This document shows positions 52,045 to 59,919 of a stretch of DNA of 64,000 bases, piece after piece. This stretch comes from Pseudomonas reinekei. GTDB lineage: Bacteria; Pseudomonadota; Gammaproteobacteria; Pseudomonadales; Pseudomonadaceae. Each line of letters opens with the position of its first letter. The stretch's first letter is position 1. A program made the position numbers and the translations under genes. The stretch covers positions 23,331 through 87,330 of the forward strand of contig NZ_MSTQ01000023.1 of the NCBI RefSeq assembly GCF_001945365.1. The letters run 5' to 3'. The notes below the pieces were generated by a model. That model saw nothing but the letters and a program-made list of their open reading frames with translations. It ran no database searches and had not been told where the DNA came from.

Positions 52045-53694
52045 ATGAACCTGCATCAGTTCGCCGAAACCCACGAAGTCACCAATCAGCCGCCGTCACT
52101 GGACGGTGCCAACCTGTATCGCATCGACTTGCCGTTACAGGAGTGGTCGCGGCGTTTCGGTGCCGGTTGGGCCGAGTCGCGGATCGACGCGTACGGCGCA
52201 CTGGCCGGTGGACCGTTGATGGACGCCGGGTTTCTGGCCAATCAGAACAAACCGGTGTTCAGCAGCCATGATCGATACGGGCACCGCATCGACCTGGTGG
52301 AGTTCCACCCGTCCTATCACGAATTGATGCGCACGGCGGTCGAGCATGGCTTGACCTCGTTGCCCTGGGCCCATCCGCAGTCCGGCGCCCACGTGGCCCG
52401 AGCTTCCATGACGTATTTGCACAGTCAGGCCGAAGCCGGCAGCGGTTGCCCGTTGACCATGACGTTCGCCAGTGTTCCGGCAATGCGTCTGCAAGCGGAT
52501 CTGGCGGAACAATGGTTGCCAAAAATCCTCGCCACCGAGTACGACCCGCGCAACGTCGGCATGGCGCATAAGGCGGGGGTCACCATTGGCATGGCCATGA
52601 CCGAGAAACAGGGCGGCACCGATGTGCGCGCCAACACCACCAAGGCCTATCCGGTGGGCGCCAGCGGTCCGGGCCAGGCCTACGAACTGGTGGGGCACAA
52701 GTGGTTCTGCTCGGCGCCGATGTGCGATGCCTTCCTGACCCTGGCGCAGACCGACAAGGGCCTGACCTGTTTCCTGTTGCCGCGCCATCGTCCGGATGAC
52801 ACGCGCAATCAGTTCTACATCCAGCGTTTGAAAAACAAGCTCGGCAACTGCTCCAACGCTTCCAGCGAAGTGGAATTCCGGGGCGCGCTGGCGTGGATGG
52901 TCGGCGAAGAGGGGCGTGGCGTTCCGACGATCATCGAAATGGTCGCCATGACCCGCTTCGATTGCATGGTCGGTTCCAGTTCCCTGATGCGTCAGGCACT
53001 GACCCAGGCCAGTCATCACTGCGCTCACCGCTCGGTGGGCGGTAGATTGCTCAGCGAACAACCCTTGATGCAAAACGTGCTGGCGGACCTGGCGCTGGAA
53101 AGCGAAGCGGCGCTGGCGTTGAGTCTGCGCATGGGCCGGGCGCTGGATCATCTGGACGATGCCCAGGAAGCCAAATTCGCCCGACTGGTGACGGCGGTGG
53201 GCAAGTACTGGATCTGCAAACGGGCGCCGGCCATGATCAACGAAGCCGCCGAATGCATGGGTGGGGCGGGGTATGTCGAGGACAGCATCCTGCCGCGCCT
53301 GTACCGCGAGGCACCGGTCAACTCGACGTGGGAAGGTTCCGGCAACGTGCAGTGCCTTGATGTGCTGCGTGCGTTGTCGAAAGAGCCGGGTGTGCTGGAT
53401 GCGCTGTTCAGCGAATTGGGGAACGGTCATGGCGACAAGCGTCTGGCAGCGCACATCGGTCAATTGCAGGCCGCGTTCAAGGACACCAGCGACATTCAAT
53501 ATCGCGCCCGGCAGTTGACCGAAGACATCGCGCTTGGGTTGCAGGCCAAGCTGTTGCTGGAAGCGGGGAATTCGGCGGTCAGTGATGCTTTTATCGCCAG
53601 CCGCTTAAATGGCGGTGGCCGGGTTTATGGCGCGTTGCCACGCGGCATGGATGTGCAAGCCATTGTCGCCCGTTCGACCCCGCAGGGTTTCTGA
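52045..53694 (+). CDS. AidB-like acyl-CoA dehydrogenase
   Basis: The 549-aa flavoenzyme has the AidB-type arrangement: an N-terminal domain with DLPLQEWSRRFGAGWAESRIDAYG, FAD contact MAMTEKQGGTDVRANTT, and a C-terminal domain with AAECMGGAGYVEDSILPRLYREAPVNSTWEGSGN. E. coli AidB binds DNA and is linked to the alkylation response; its substrate is not firmly known. The same order after ladS is seen in P. aeruginosa (PA3972, from memory). GAGGAGCCCGTC upstream is a good Shine-Dalgarno. Confidence 0.9.
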   Translation: MNLHQFAETHEVTNQPPSLDGANLYRIDLPLQEWSRRFGAGWAESRIDAYGALAGGPLMDAGFLANQNKPVFSSHDRYGHRIDLVEFHPSYHELMRTAVEHGLTSLPWAHPQSGAHVARASMTYLHSQAEAGSGCPLTMTFASVPAMRLQADLAEQWLPKILATEYDPRNVGMAHKAGVTIGMAMTEKQGGTDVRANTTKAYPVGASGPGQAYELVGHKWFCSAPMCDAFLTLAQTDKGLTCFLLPRHRPDDTRNQFYIQRLKNKLGNCSNASSEVEFRGALAWMVGEEGRGVPTIIEMVAMTRFDCMVGSSSLMRQALTQASHHCAHRSVGGRLLSEQPLMQNVLADLALESEAALALSLRMGRALDHLDDAQEAKFARLVTAVGKYWICKRAPAMINEAAECMGGAGYVEDSILPRLYREAPVNSTWEGSGNVQCLDVLRALSKEPGVLDALFSELGNGHGDKRLAAHIGQLQAAFKDTSDIQYRARQLTEDIALGLQAKLLLEAGNSAVSDAFIASRLNGGGRVYGALPRGMDVQAIVARSTPQGF

Positions 53695-53709
53695 TCACCA
53701 CGGGACCCC

Positions 53710-53795
53710 TGTGGGAGCCTGCTCGCGATGACGTTTCAACATTCAACAGTGATGTTGACTGATACACCGCCTTTGCGAGCAGGCTCGCTCCCACA
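53710..53795. repeat. REP-type inverted repeat
   Basis: TGTGGGAGCCTGCTCGC against TTTGCGAGCAGGCTCGCTCCCACA, with AT-rich centre, between the AidB-like gene and amn. Core GCCTGCTCGC matches the repeat at 2776. Confidence 0.85.
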
Positions 53796-53899
53796 TTGGA
53801 TCTGCGGCGTTCAAGGCATTTGTGTCGTGGCCACTGTTCCCGTGAAGCTTTGATGCAGGCAAGATGAAGGCCTGCAAGTCAGAACACAGGATGCTGATC

Positions 53900-55363
53900 G
53901 TGACCGAAGCTTTTATTGTCGTTCAAACCGCCGAGCAAGCCGTGGATCGGCTTGCGCTTTTGCACAATCGTGCAACCACCGCGCTCAATCAGGCGCTCAA
54001 GCGCTACCTCAAGGATCGTGTCGAGCCCGATGCCGAGCAGCGTGCGCTGTTTCGTTATCCCGAATTGCGTCTGACCTACAATTGCCAGGGCGAAGTCCCG
54101 CAGACCACCCGCGCCTACGCCAAGGTTCAGTTGCCAGGCACCTACAGCGTCACCGTCACCCATCCGGCGGCTTTTCGTAAATACCTGCTGGAACAGCTCG
54201 TGCCGTTGATGCACGACTTTACCGTGACCGTGGAAGTCGGTGTCAGCCAGCAAAACATTCCTTATCCGTACGTGGTTGAGCAGGGCGATGAGCTGGCCGG
54301 CTCCGGCGTGACCGCTGCCGTGCTGGCACGGGTGTTCCCGAGCACTGATCTGTCGGCCGCCACTGATGGCATCGCTGACGGCCTGTACGATTGGGAAAAC
54401 ACCGATCCGCTGCCGCTGGCGTTGTTCGACGCCGCGCGAGTGGACTTCTCCCTGCGCCGCCTGGTGCATTACACCGGCAGCGACTGGCGCCATGTGCAGC
54501 CGTGGATCCTGCTGACCAACTACCACCGTTACGTTGACCAGTTCATCGTCCATGGCCTGGAGCAGTTGCGCAGCGATCCGCGTTTCGTGCGCATGGTGCT
54601 GCCGGGCAACGTGATCATCGAAAAGAGCATGGATCACGGCGAAGCCTCGGCGATTGCCGCCGGTGTGGTCTGGCACCGCTACCAGATGCCGGCCTATCAC
54701 CTGATCGCCACCGACGGCCACGGCGTGACGCTGGTGAATATCGGCGTCGGCCCGTCCAACGCCAAGAACATCACCGACCACCTGGCCGTGCTGCGTCCAC
54801 ATTGCTGGCTGATGATCGGTCACTGCGGCGGCTTGCGTCAGTCGCAGACGATTGGCGACTACGTGCTGGCGCATGCTTACATGCGTCGCGACGGGATTCT
54901 CGACCGGGTAGTGCCGCCGAACATTCCGATCCCGGCCCTGGCCGAAGTGCAGATGGCTTTGCAGCAAGCGGCGGCAAACATCACCGGCGAGAAGGGCGAC
55001 GAACTGAAGAAGCGCCTGCGCACCGGCACCGTGTTGACCTACGACGACCGTAACTGGGAGTTGCGTTGGGCTCAGGAGCGACCGCTGATCAACCTGTCCC
55101 GCGCCGTGGCGGTCGACATGGAAAGCGGCACCATCGCCGCCCAGGGTTATCGTTTGCGGGTGCCTTACGGCACGTTGCTCTGCGTTTCGGACAAACCGCT
55201 GCACAGCGAGATCAAGTTGCCGGGCTCGGCCAACGCCTTCTATGAACGCGCGGTCAGCCAGCATCTGAAAATCGGTATCGAAGCGGTCGATCTGTTGCGC
55301 ACCGAACTCAATTCGCTGCACTCGCGCAAACTGCGCAGCTTCGACGAGCCGCCGTTCCGCTGA
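53900..55363 (+). CDS. amn: AMP nucleosidase
   Basis: AMN hydrolyses AMP to adenine and ribose 5-phosphate and helps control adenylate pools. The 487-aa product has the N-terminal AMP-nucleosidase domain and a C-terminal phosphorylase-like part with MDHGEASAIAAGVVWHR, IGVGPSNAKNITDHLAVLRPHCWLMIGHCGGLRQSQ and AVDMESGTIAAQGYRLRVPYGTLLCVSDKPLHSE. I chose the GTG at 53900 because AGGA lies 8 bases upstream; ATG at 53891 or 53864 would add 3 or 12 residues and lack a well-spaced site. Confidence 0.93.
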   Translation: MTEAFIVVQTAEQAVDRLALLHNRATTALNQALKRYLKDRVEPDAEQRALFRYPELRLTYNCQGEVPQTTRAYAKVQLPGTYSVTVTHPAAFRKYLLEQLVPLMHDFTVTVEVGVSQQNIPYPYVVEQGDELAGSGVTAAVLARVFPSTDLSAATDGIADGLYDWENTDPLPLALFDAARVDFSLRRLVHYTGSDWRHVQPWILLTNYHRYVDQFIVHGLEQLRSDPRFVRMVLPGNVIIEKSMDHGEASAIAAGVVWHRYQMPAYHLIATDGHGVTLVNIGVGPSNAKNITDHLAVLRPHCWLMIGHCGGLRQSQTIGDYVLAHAYMRRDGILDRVVPPNIPIPALAEVQMALQQAAANITGEKGDELKKRLRTGTVLTYDDRNWELRWAQERPLINLSRAVAVDMESGTIAAQGYRLRVPYGTLLCVSDKPLHSEIKLPGSANAFYERAVSQHLKIGIEAVDLLRTELNSLHSRKLRSFDEPPFR

Positions 55364-55382
55364 TTGTTCTCGTGGTCATTTG

Positions 55383-55417
55383 GCGGTCAGGCCACTAGCA
55401 TAGTGGGCCCTGACCGC
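55383..55417 (+). terminator. Long bulged hairpin between amn and rluE
   Basis: GCGGTCAGG-CCACTA and TAGTGG-GC-CCTGACCGC form a 15-pair stem with a two-base bulge and a three-base loop. It ends 17 bases upstream of the rluE ATG. It lacks a long T run, so it may end amn message inefficiently or affect rluE translation start. Confidence 0.55.
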
Positions 55418-55434
55418 TAGATGTTCTCTTCGCC

Positions 55435-56070
55435 ATGTCCCGTCCACAACGTCCCGTTTCCCGCCGCCCTGGCGCGAAGCCAGCCCCCTCAGCCGCGCGC
55501 CGTGTTGCCAAGGCACCACCGGCCGAGCCGAAGCTGATCCTGTTCAACAAGCCGTTCGATGTGCTGACGCAGTTCAGCGACGGCGAAGGGCGCGCGACAC
55601 TCAAGGATTACATCGAGATTCCCGGGATCTACCCGGCAGGACGACTGGACCGCGACAGCGAAGGCTTGCTGTTGCTGACCAACGACGGTCAGCTTCAGGC
55701 GCGCATCGCCGACCCCAAACACAAACTGGCCAAGACGTATTGGGTGCAAGTGGAGGGCGAGCCGAGCGCCGAGCAGTTGCAGCGCTTGCGTGATGGCGTT
55801 GAATTGAACGACGGCATGACCTTGCCCGCCGAGGCGCGGCAACTGGATGAGCCCGAGTTGTGGCCACGCAATCCGCCGGTACGCTTTCGCAAAAGCGTGC
55901 CGACCCGTTGGCTGGAGTTGGTGATTCGCGAAGGTCGCAACCGCCAGGTGCGACGCATGACGGCAGCTGTGGGCTTGCCGACGTTGCGGTTGGTGCGGGT
56001 CAGGATCGGCGACTGGACGATCGAAGGTCTCGATCAGGGCCAGTGGAAGGAAGTGCCGGCGCGCTTATAA
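55435..56070 (+). CDS. rluE: 23S rRNA pseudouridine synthase (RluE type)
   Basis: RluE makes pseudouridine 2457 in 23S rRNA. The 211-aa product has a basic N-terminal tail of about 30 residues (RPQRPVSRRPGAKPAPSAARR), then the family body: KLILFNKPFDVLTQFSD, the catalytic Asp in YPAGRLDRDSEGLLLLTNDG, and EGRNRQVRRMTAAVGLPTLRLVRVRIG. The long hairpin at 55383-55417 ends 17 bases before the ATG and I see no clear Shine-Dalgarno. It overlaps the DUF2788 gene by 6 bases, tail to tail. Confidence 0.93.
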   Translation: MSRPQRPVSRRPGAKPAPSAARRVAKAPPAEPKLILFNKPFDVLTQFSDGEGRATLKDYIEIPGIYPAGRLDRDSEGLLLLTNDGQLQARIADPKHKLAKTYWVQVEGEPSAEQLQRLRDGVELNDGMTLPAEARQLDEPELWPRNPPVRFRKSVPTRWLELVIREGRNRQVRRMTAAVGLPTLRLVRVRIGDWTIEGLDQGQWKEVPARL

Positions 56071-56274
56071 GGAGCCGGTTTCGATCAGGCCGATCACTAC
56101 GCTCTTGATCACGAACGCCGCCACGCCCAGGCCCAGCACGAAGAACAGAATGAACGAGCCGAAACGCCCGGCCTTGGACTTTTTCGCCAGATCCCAGACG
56201 ATGAAACCCATGAAAATGATCAGGATGCTGACCAGTCCGGTCATCATCCACTCTTCGAATACTGCAGGATCCAT
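56065..56274 (-). CDS. DUF2788 membrane protein, 69 aa
   Basis: A small protein with two predicted membrane segments (about 11-28 and 39-60: LVSILIIFMGFIVWDLA and FILFFVLGLGVAAFVIKSVVIGLI) joined by a short basic loop KKSKAGRFG. It fits the small DUF2788 family of proteobacterial inner-membrane proteins with unknown function. The stop is 6 bases inside rluE, a convergent overlap. The preceding 240-base gap contains the REP element at 56369. Confidence 0.8.
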   Translation of the reverse strand: MDPAVFEEWMMTGLVSILIIFMGFIVWDLAKKSKAGRFGSFILFFVLGLGVAAFVIKSVVIGLIETGSL

Positions 56275-56368
56275 CGAACTTCTCCAGCGCGGGCGAGGCT
56301 AAAAGGGCGCGGGGAGTATACGCCTGGCAGGTCGCGTGCAGTATTGGCCTGCGGCAGTGTGTCGCGGC

Positions 56369-56501
56369 TGTGGCGAGGGAGCTTGCTCGCGCTGGGGCGC
56401 GGAGCGGCCCTGAAATCTGCAATCGAGTTATCTCTGGCACACCGCATGTGTTGGGCTTGCGACTGCTTCGCAGCCGAGCGGGAGCAAGCTCCCTCGCCAC
56501 A
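56369..56501. repeat. REP-type inverted repeat with long centre
   Basis: TGTGGCGAGGGAGCTTGCTC against GAGCAAGCTCCCTCGCCACA, separated by about 93 bases, lies between the DUF2788 gene and the Lrp-type gene. Confidence 0.8.
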
Positions 56502-56521
56502 GTCAGCCCCACAACCCTCTA

Positions 56522-57001
56522 TCAGCTGCGCAAATGAGTCAAAGGCAGTTCGGTGCTGTTCAAAACCTGATTCAACACAAAACTCGACCGAACACTGGTC
56601 ACGCCTTCAATGCGCGTCAAATGCCCCAGTAGCAATTTTTGATAGTGATCCATGTCCGGCACCACGACCTTGAGCTGATAGTCGGCGTCCATACCGGTCA
56701 CCAGGCTGCATTCCAGCACTTGCGGCAAGGTGCGGATGGCCTGTTCGAAATTCTCGAAACGCTCCGGGGTGTGGCGGTCCATGCCGATCAGCACGTAAGC
56801 GGTCAGGCTCAGGCCGAGCATCTTGCGGTCGAGCAGGGCGACCTGACGGGAGATGTAACCGTCGTCTTCCAGTTGCTTGACGCGACGGGAGCAGGGCGAA
56901 GGTGACAGGCCGATGCGTTCGGCCAGCTCCTGATTGGAGATGCGCGCATCGCGCTGCAATTCAGCCAGAATGCTCAGGTCGTATCGGTCGAGTTTGCTCA
57001 T
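56522..57001 (-). CDS. Lrp/AsnC family transcriptional regulator
   Basis: The 159-aa DNA-binding protein has the Lrp N-terminal winged HTH (LDRYDLSILAELQRDARISNQELAERIGLSPSPCSRRVKQLEDDG) and the C-terminal RAM/ACT-like effector domain with CSLVTGMDADYQLKVVV. Such proteins act as octamers and respond to amino acids. AAGGGA sits before the ATG at 56999-57001. A possible regulatory target is the divergent region 57002-57436. Ligand is not predictable. Confidence 0.9.
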   Translation of the reverse strand: MSKLDRYDLSILAELQRDARISNQELAERIGLSPSPCSRRVKQLEDDGYISRQVALLDRKMLGLSLTAYVLIGMDRHTPERFENFEQAIRTLPQVLECSLVTGMDADYQLKVVVPDMDHYQKLLLGHLTRIEGVTSVRSSFVLNQVLNSTELPLTHLRS

Positions 57002-57253
57002 CAAACGGTCCCTTGTCATATCTATTGCGGCAGATTATCTATCCAGGGTTAAAAATTGCGCAAGTGATGTTTATTTCAGCAATCTTCGCAATCCTCTGCC
57101 GGCGACTCGAGCCTATTCTTATCACCAGAATCACTGCTCGGACAAACAGTCCAGTGCGACTCGCCCAATCAGGCCAGTCGCGGCCGTCACCCCACCGGGG
57201 ATGTTCAGGCCCCCGAGCTACACACTGTCCAGAAGACGGCGTGAGGTGAGCCG

Positions 57254-57352
57254 ATGCCACAAGCATCGAGCACGGACGAAGTTCTCAAGGGGAGGCCGAC
57301 GGGTCTCCCCTTTTTCTTGCCTGAAATTTGCCCTTCACCCCTCAATAAATAA
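57254..57352 (+). ncRNA. Candidate small RNA or leader peptide region
   Basis: A 32-codon ORF (begins MPQASSTDEVLKGRP, ends SPLNK) is preceded by GAGGTGA at about five bases, a strong ribosome site. A full intrinsic terminator lies inside the ORF. This could be an sRNA ending at 57316, an attenuator leader ahead of the DUF6515 gene, or a chance ORF. No homology is known to me. Confidence 0.35.
57287..57316 (+). terminator. Intrinsic terminator in the Lrp-DUF6515 gap
   Basis: AAGGGGAG pairs with CTCCCCTT, extended inward by GCC/GGT pairs to a tetraloop, followed by TTTTTC. No annotated gene ends upstream of it on this strand, so it must close an unannotated transcript. Confidence 0.75.
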
Positions 57353-57436
57353 GTTTCGCGACTGATAACCTGTTGCAGAACCGGCCTGTGCATTTCCAGT
57401 CTTACGTACAAGCCCTAACCCGCAGTGAGGAAAAGC

Positions 57437-58480
57437 ATGAAGTCGCGCATCTGGCGTTTGGCCGGTGTTGGTTTGCTGTGTGTCAGTGTGACTGCGCAAT
57501 CGCTGGCCGATGAGCCGCAGAGCCGTAGCCCCGATGGCGGCCAGTACGGCGACGGCGGTCGTCAGGGCAACAATAATCAGGGGCATGGCGGCAACAATCA
57601 GCCGCGCCCGCAGAACAACGACATCATCCGTGGCGACAACAGCCGCCAGTTCGAGCACAACGGCCAAGGCCAGAACAATGGCCCGAATCAAAACCAGAAC
57701 AACGGCCAATGGCAGAGCCGTCCACCGCCTGACTACAACAGTCGGGTGCGTTCGCCACCCCCACCGCCGCAACTGCCGGCCAATGATTTGCCCATTCAGC
57801 CCCGGCCCGACACCGTGCAGCAAACCCAAGAGCCGCGCCGTGGATACTACAAGGACGAACCGCGGCGCAACGATCCCAACCCGCACTGGAATGGCTACAT
57901 AGGTGCACCGTCCAACGGTAACAACCATTGGCAAGGTCGCCCGAGCGGCCACGGCAATGGTTGGGGCCCAGGCCCCCAGTATCGGCCGGGGCATGTGATC
58001 GACCGCTTCCCGGATCGGGACTATCGCGTGCCTTATGGCGGTCGCGATTATTTCTACTCCGGTGGCTACTGGTATCGCCCGCAAGGTCCGCGCTACGTGG
58101 TGGTACAGCCGCCCCGCGGGATTCGTATCCGGTATTTGCCTGATTACGCCCGGGAAGTCTGGATCGGCGGTTCGCTGTTGTTCCTGGCTGCCGGCTCGTA
58201 CTACGCCTATCAGCAGAGCACCCAGGATTACGTGGTGGTCGAGCCGCCCGGACAGCCGCTGGTAACCGGTAATGGCATCGACGTTGAAGCCTACCCGGCC
58301 AACGGCCAGACGCCGGAGCAGGTCAATCAGGATGGCTACGATTGTTACCGCTGGGCGGTCGAGCAGAGTGGTTTCGATCCGCGTGTCGACACCTACCAAC
58401 CGGACCCGACCGTGGTGCAAACCTACCGGCAAGCCCAGGGCGGTTGCCTGAGCAGTCGCGGTTATCGCGTGACGTTGTGA
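57437..58480 (+). CDS. DUF6515 family secreted protein with N/Q-rich segment
   Basis: A 347-aa exported protein. The signal peptide is about MKSRIWRLAGVGLLCVSVTA. Residues about 25-150 are low-complexity and rich in Asn, Gln, Gly, Pro and Arg. The C-terminal half is compact: YRPGHVIDRFPDRDYRVPYGGRDYFYSGGYWYRPQGPRYVVVQPP, then a hydrophobic segment (SLLFLAAGSYYAYQ) and DGYDCYRWAVEQSGFDP. This fits DUF6515-type proteins of unknown function. GAGGAAAAGC sets the ATG at 57437. It overlaps fieF by 19 bases, tail to tail. Confidence 0.82.
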   Translation: MKSRIWRLAGVGLLCVSVTAQSLADEPQSRSPDGGQYGDGGRQGNNNQGHGGNNQPRPQNNDIIRGDNSRQFEHNGQGQNNGPNQNQNNGQWQSRPPPDYNSRVRSPPPPPQLPANDLPIQPRPDTVQQTQEPRRGYYKDEPRRNDPNPHWNGYIGAPSNGNNHWQGRPSGHGNGWGPGPQYRPGHVIDRFPDRDYRVPYGGRDYFYSGGYWYRPQGPRYVVVQPPRGIRIRYLPDYAREVWIGGSLLFLAAGSYYAYQQSTQDYVVVEPPGQPLVTGNGIDVEAYPANGQTPEQVNQDGYDCYRWAVEQSGFDPRVDTYQPDPTVVQTYRQAQGGCLSSRGYRVTL

Positions 58481-59370
58481 GCCCTGGCGGCTTTCACCAC
58501 TTCCTGCGGGTCGGCGTGCACCAGCACTTCGGCTCGCGGGTAAGCGGCGTGAATCGCATCGGCGGCTTGATCGCTGATGCCGTGGGCGACTGACAGGGTC
58601 AATTCCCCCGGCAATTCCAAGTGCAACTGCACAAACCACTGATTGCCGGAAATCCGCGTACGCAGGTCATGTGCACCCAACACCCCCGGCACGCTGCACG
58701 CCAGTTCCAGCATGTGCTGGCTGACGTCCGGCGGCAGTTCTTCATCCATCAACACCGCAAAGCTTTCCCGGGCGATTGTGATCGCGCTCCAGAGGATGTA
58801 CGCGGCAATCCCCAGGCCGAACCAGGCATCGACCTGATACCAGCCGAATCCGGCCAATACCAGCGCCACCAGGATGCTGCCGTTGAGCAGCATGTCCGAA
58901 CGGTAGTGCAACGAGTCGGCGCGTACGGCGTTGGAGCCGGTGGCCTTGACCACTCGATGCTGCAACATCAGCAGCGCCAGGGTCATGGCCAGCGAAAAGA
59001 TAATCACGCCAATGCTGATCCACGGCGCGCCCACCGGTTCCGGATGCTTGAGACGTTCGTATGCCTGCAATGCAATCAGCACCGCACTGCCGCCGATGAA
59101 CAGTGCCTGCGCCATGCCGGCCAATGATTCCGCCTTGCCATGCCCGTAGCGATGATCGTCATCGGCCGGACGCAGGGCGTAGTGCACCGCCAGCAAGTTG
59201 AGCAGCGAAGTGACGCCGTCGAGTGCCGAATCGGTCAACCCGGCGAGCATGCTCACCGAGCCGCCAAGCCACCAGGCGATGGCTTTGGCGATGATCAGCG
59301 TGCAGGCCACCCCCACCGAGGCACGGGTCGCCAGCCGCAGCAGGCGGGCGTGTTCGGAGCTGGAAATCAT
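58462..59370 (-). CDS. fieF: Cation diffusion facilitator (FieF type)
   Basis: A 302-aa CDF family metal exporter, using the proton gradient to remove Fe(II) or Zn(II). It has six membrane segments and the two metal motifs GLTDSALDG and ADSLHYRSDML (Asp pair positions in helices 2 and 5), followed by a cytoplasmic C-terminal domain with HDLRTRISGNQWFVQLHLELPG. The gene order with the downstream lipoprotein (59400) matches PA3963-PA3962. Specificity is inferred from family; zinc versus iron is not settled. Confidence 0.92.
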   Translation of the reverse strand: MISSSEHARLLRLATRASVGVACTLIIAKAIAWWLGGSVSMLAGLTDSALDGVTSLLNLLAVHYALRPADDDHRYGHGKAESLAGMAQALFIGGSAVLIALQAYERLKHPEPVGAPWISIGVIIFSLAMTLALLMLQHRVVKATGSNAVRADSLHYRSDMLLNGSILVALVLAGFGWYQVDAWFGLGIAAYILWSAITIARESFAVLMDEELPPDVSQHMLELACSVPGVLGAHDLRTRISGNQWFVQLHLELPGELTLSVAHGISDQAADAIHAAYPRAEVLVHADPQEVVKAARAHNVTR

Positions 59371-59399
59371 GAGGGCGGTCGTTCCTTCAAGTGCACCGA

Positions 59400-59819
59400 T
59401 TACGCGGCAGGTTGCAGGCCGAGCAGGGCCAGTTGCTGGGTGCTGCCCTTGTGCTGGATCAGGCGCGGATCATCCAGCGGCAGGCTGCGGCCCAGTTCAC
59501 GTTCCAGAATAGTCTGCAACTTGAGGTTATCGACCTTGCCGTCGGCGCCGATGGCTTCCTGGAGTTTTTCCGGGGCGACCTGGGCTGTCTCGCCGGGTGC
59601 GAAGTAGATCGCGCCCGTGGCGAAGTCCACGGCAAACGCGATCAGGCCGGGGATGATGTAGAACAGCAGGCCCACGGCGTCGAGCACGGCAATCGCCGGG
59701 TCAATCTTGCCGTCGATCTGGCCACGGCGATCGGGATAGAAAATCGAACCACAGGCGGTCAGTTGAGTCAGCAAGGTTGCGACCAAAACACCGCCGATCA
59801 GGCGAAAGGGAACACGCAT
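59400..59819 (-). CDS. Conserved lipoprotein, 139 aa
   Basis: The 139-aa protein has a lipoprotein signal peptide with lipobox LTAC (Cys23). A hydrophobic segment follows (IAVLDAVGLLFYIIPGLIAFAVDFATGAIYF), then a polar domain with QTILERELGRSLPLDDPRLIQHKGS. I recognise no characterised family; homologues are annotated as hypothetical or polyribonucleotide-related by name only. It lies 29 bases upstream of fieF on the same strand, so the two may be co-expressed. Confidence 0.8.
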   Translation of the reverse strand: MRVPFRLIGGVLVATLLTQLTACGSIFYPDRRGQIDGKIDPAIAVLDAVGLLFYIIPGLIAFAVDFATGAIYFAPGETAQVAPEKLQEAIGADGKVDNLKLQTILERELGRSLPLDDPRLIQHKGSTQQLALLGLQPAA

Positions 59820-59919
59820 ATGAAATCTCCTGAGTAGAACGCTAAGAGCGTTACTGGTTTGAGCTCAGACTACGCCAAACAGTTCGCCGTTATACTCGCC
59901 CCTCTGTTTGGGAGCCAGC

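Larger units (their letters stand above)
57002..57436. other. 435-base gap with candidate sRNA or leader
   Basis: The gap separates the divergent Lrp-type gene and the DUF6515 gene. It holds a 32-codon ORF with a strong Shine-Dalgarno (57254-57352) and an intrinsic terminator at 57287-57316. Upstream of that I saw no clear promoter and no other supported gene. Confidence 0.6.
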
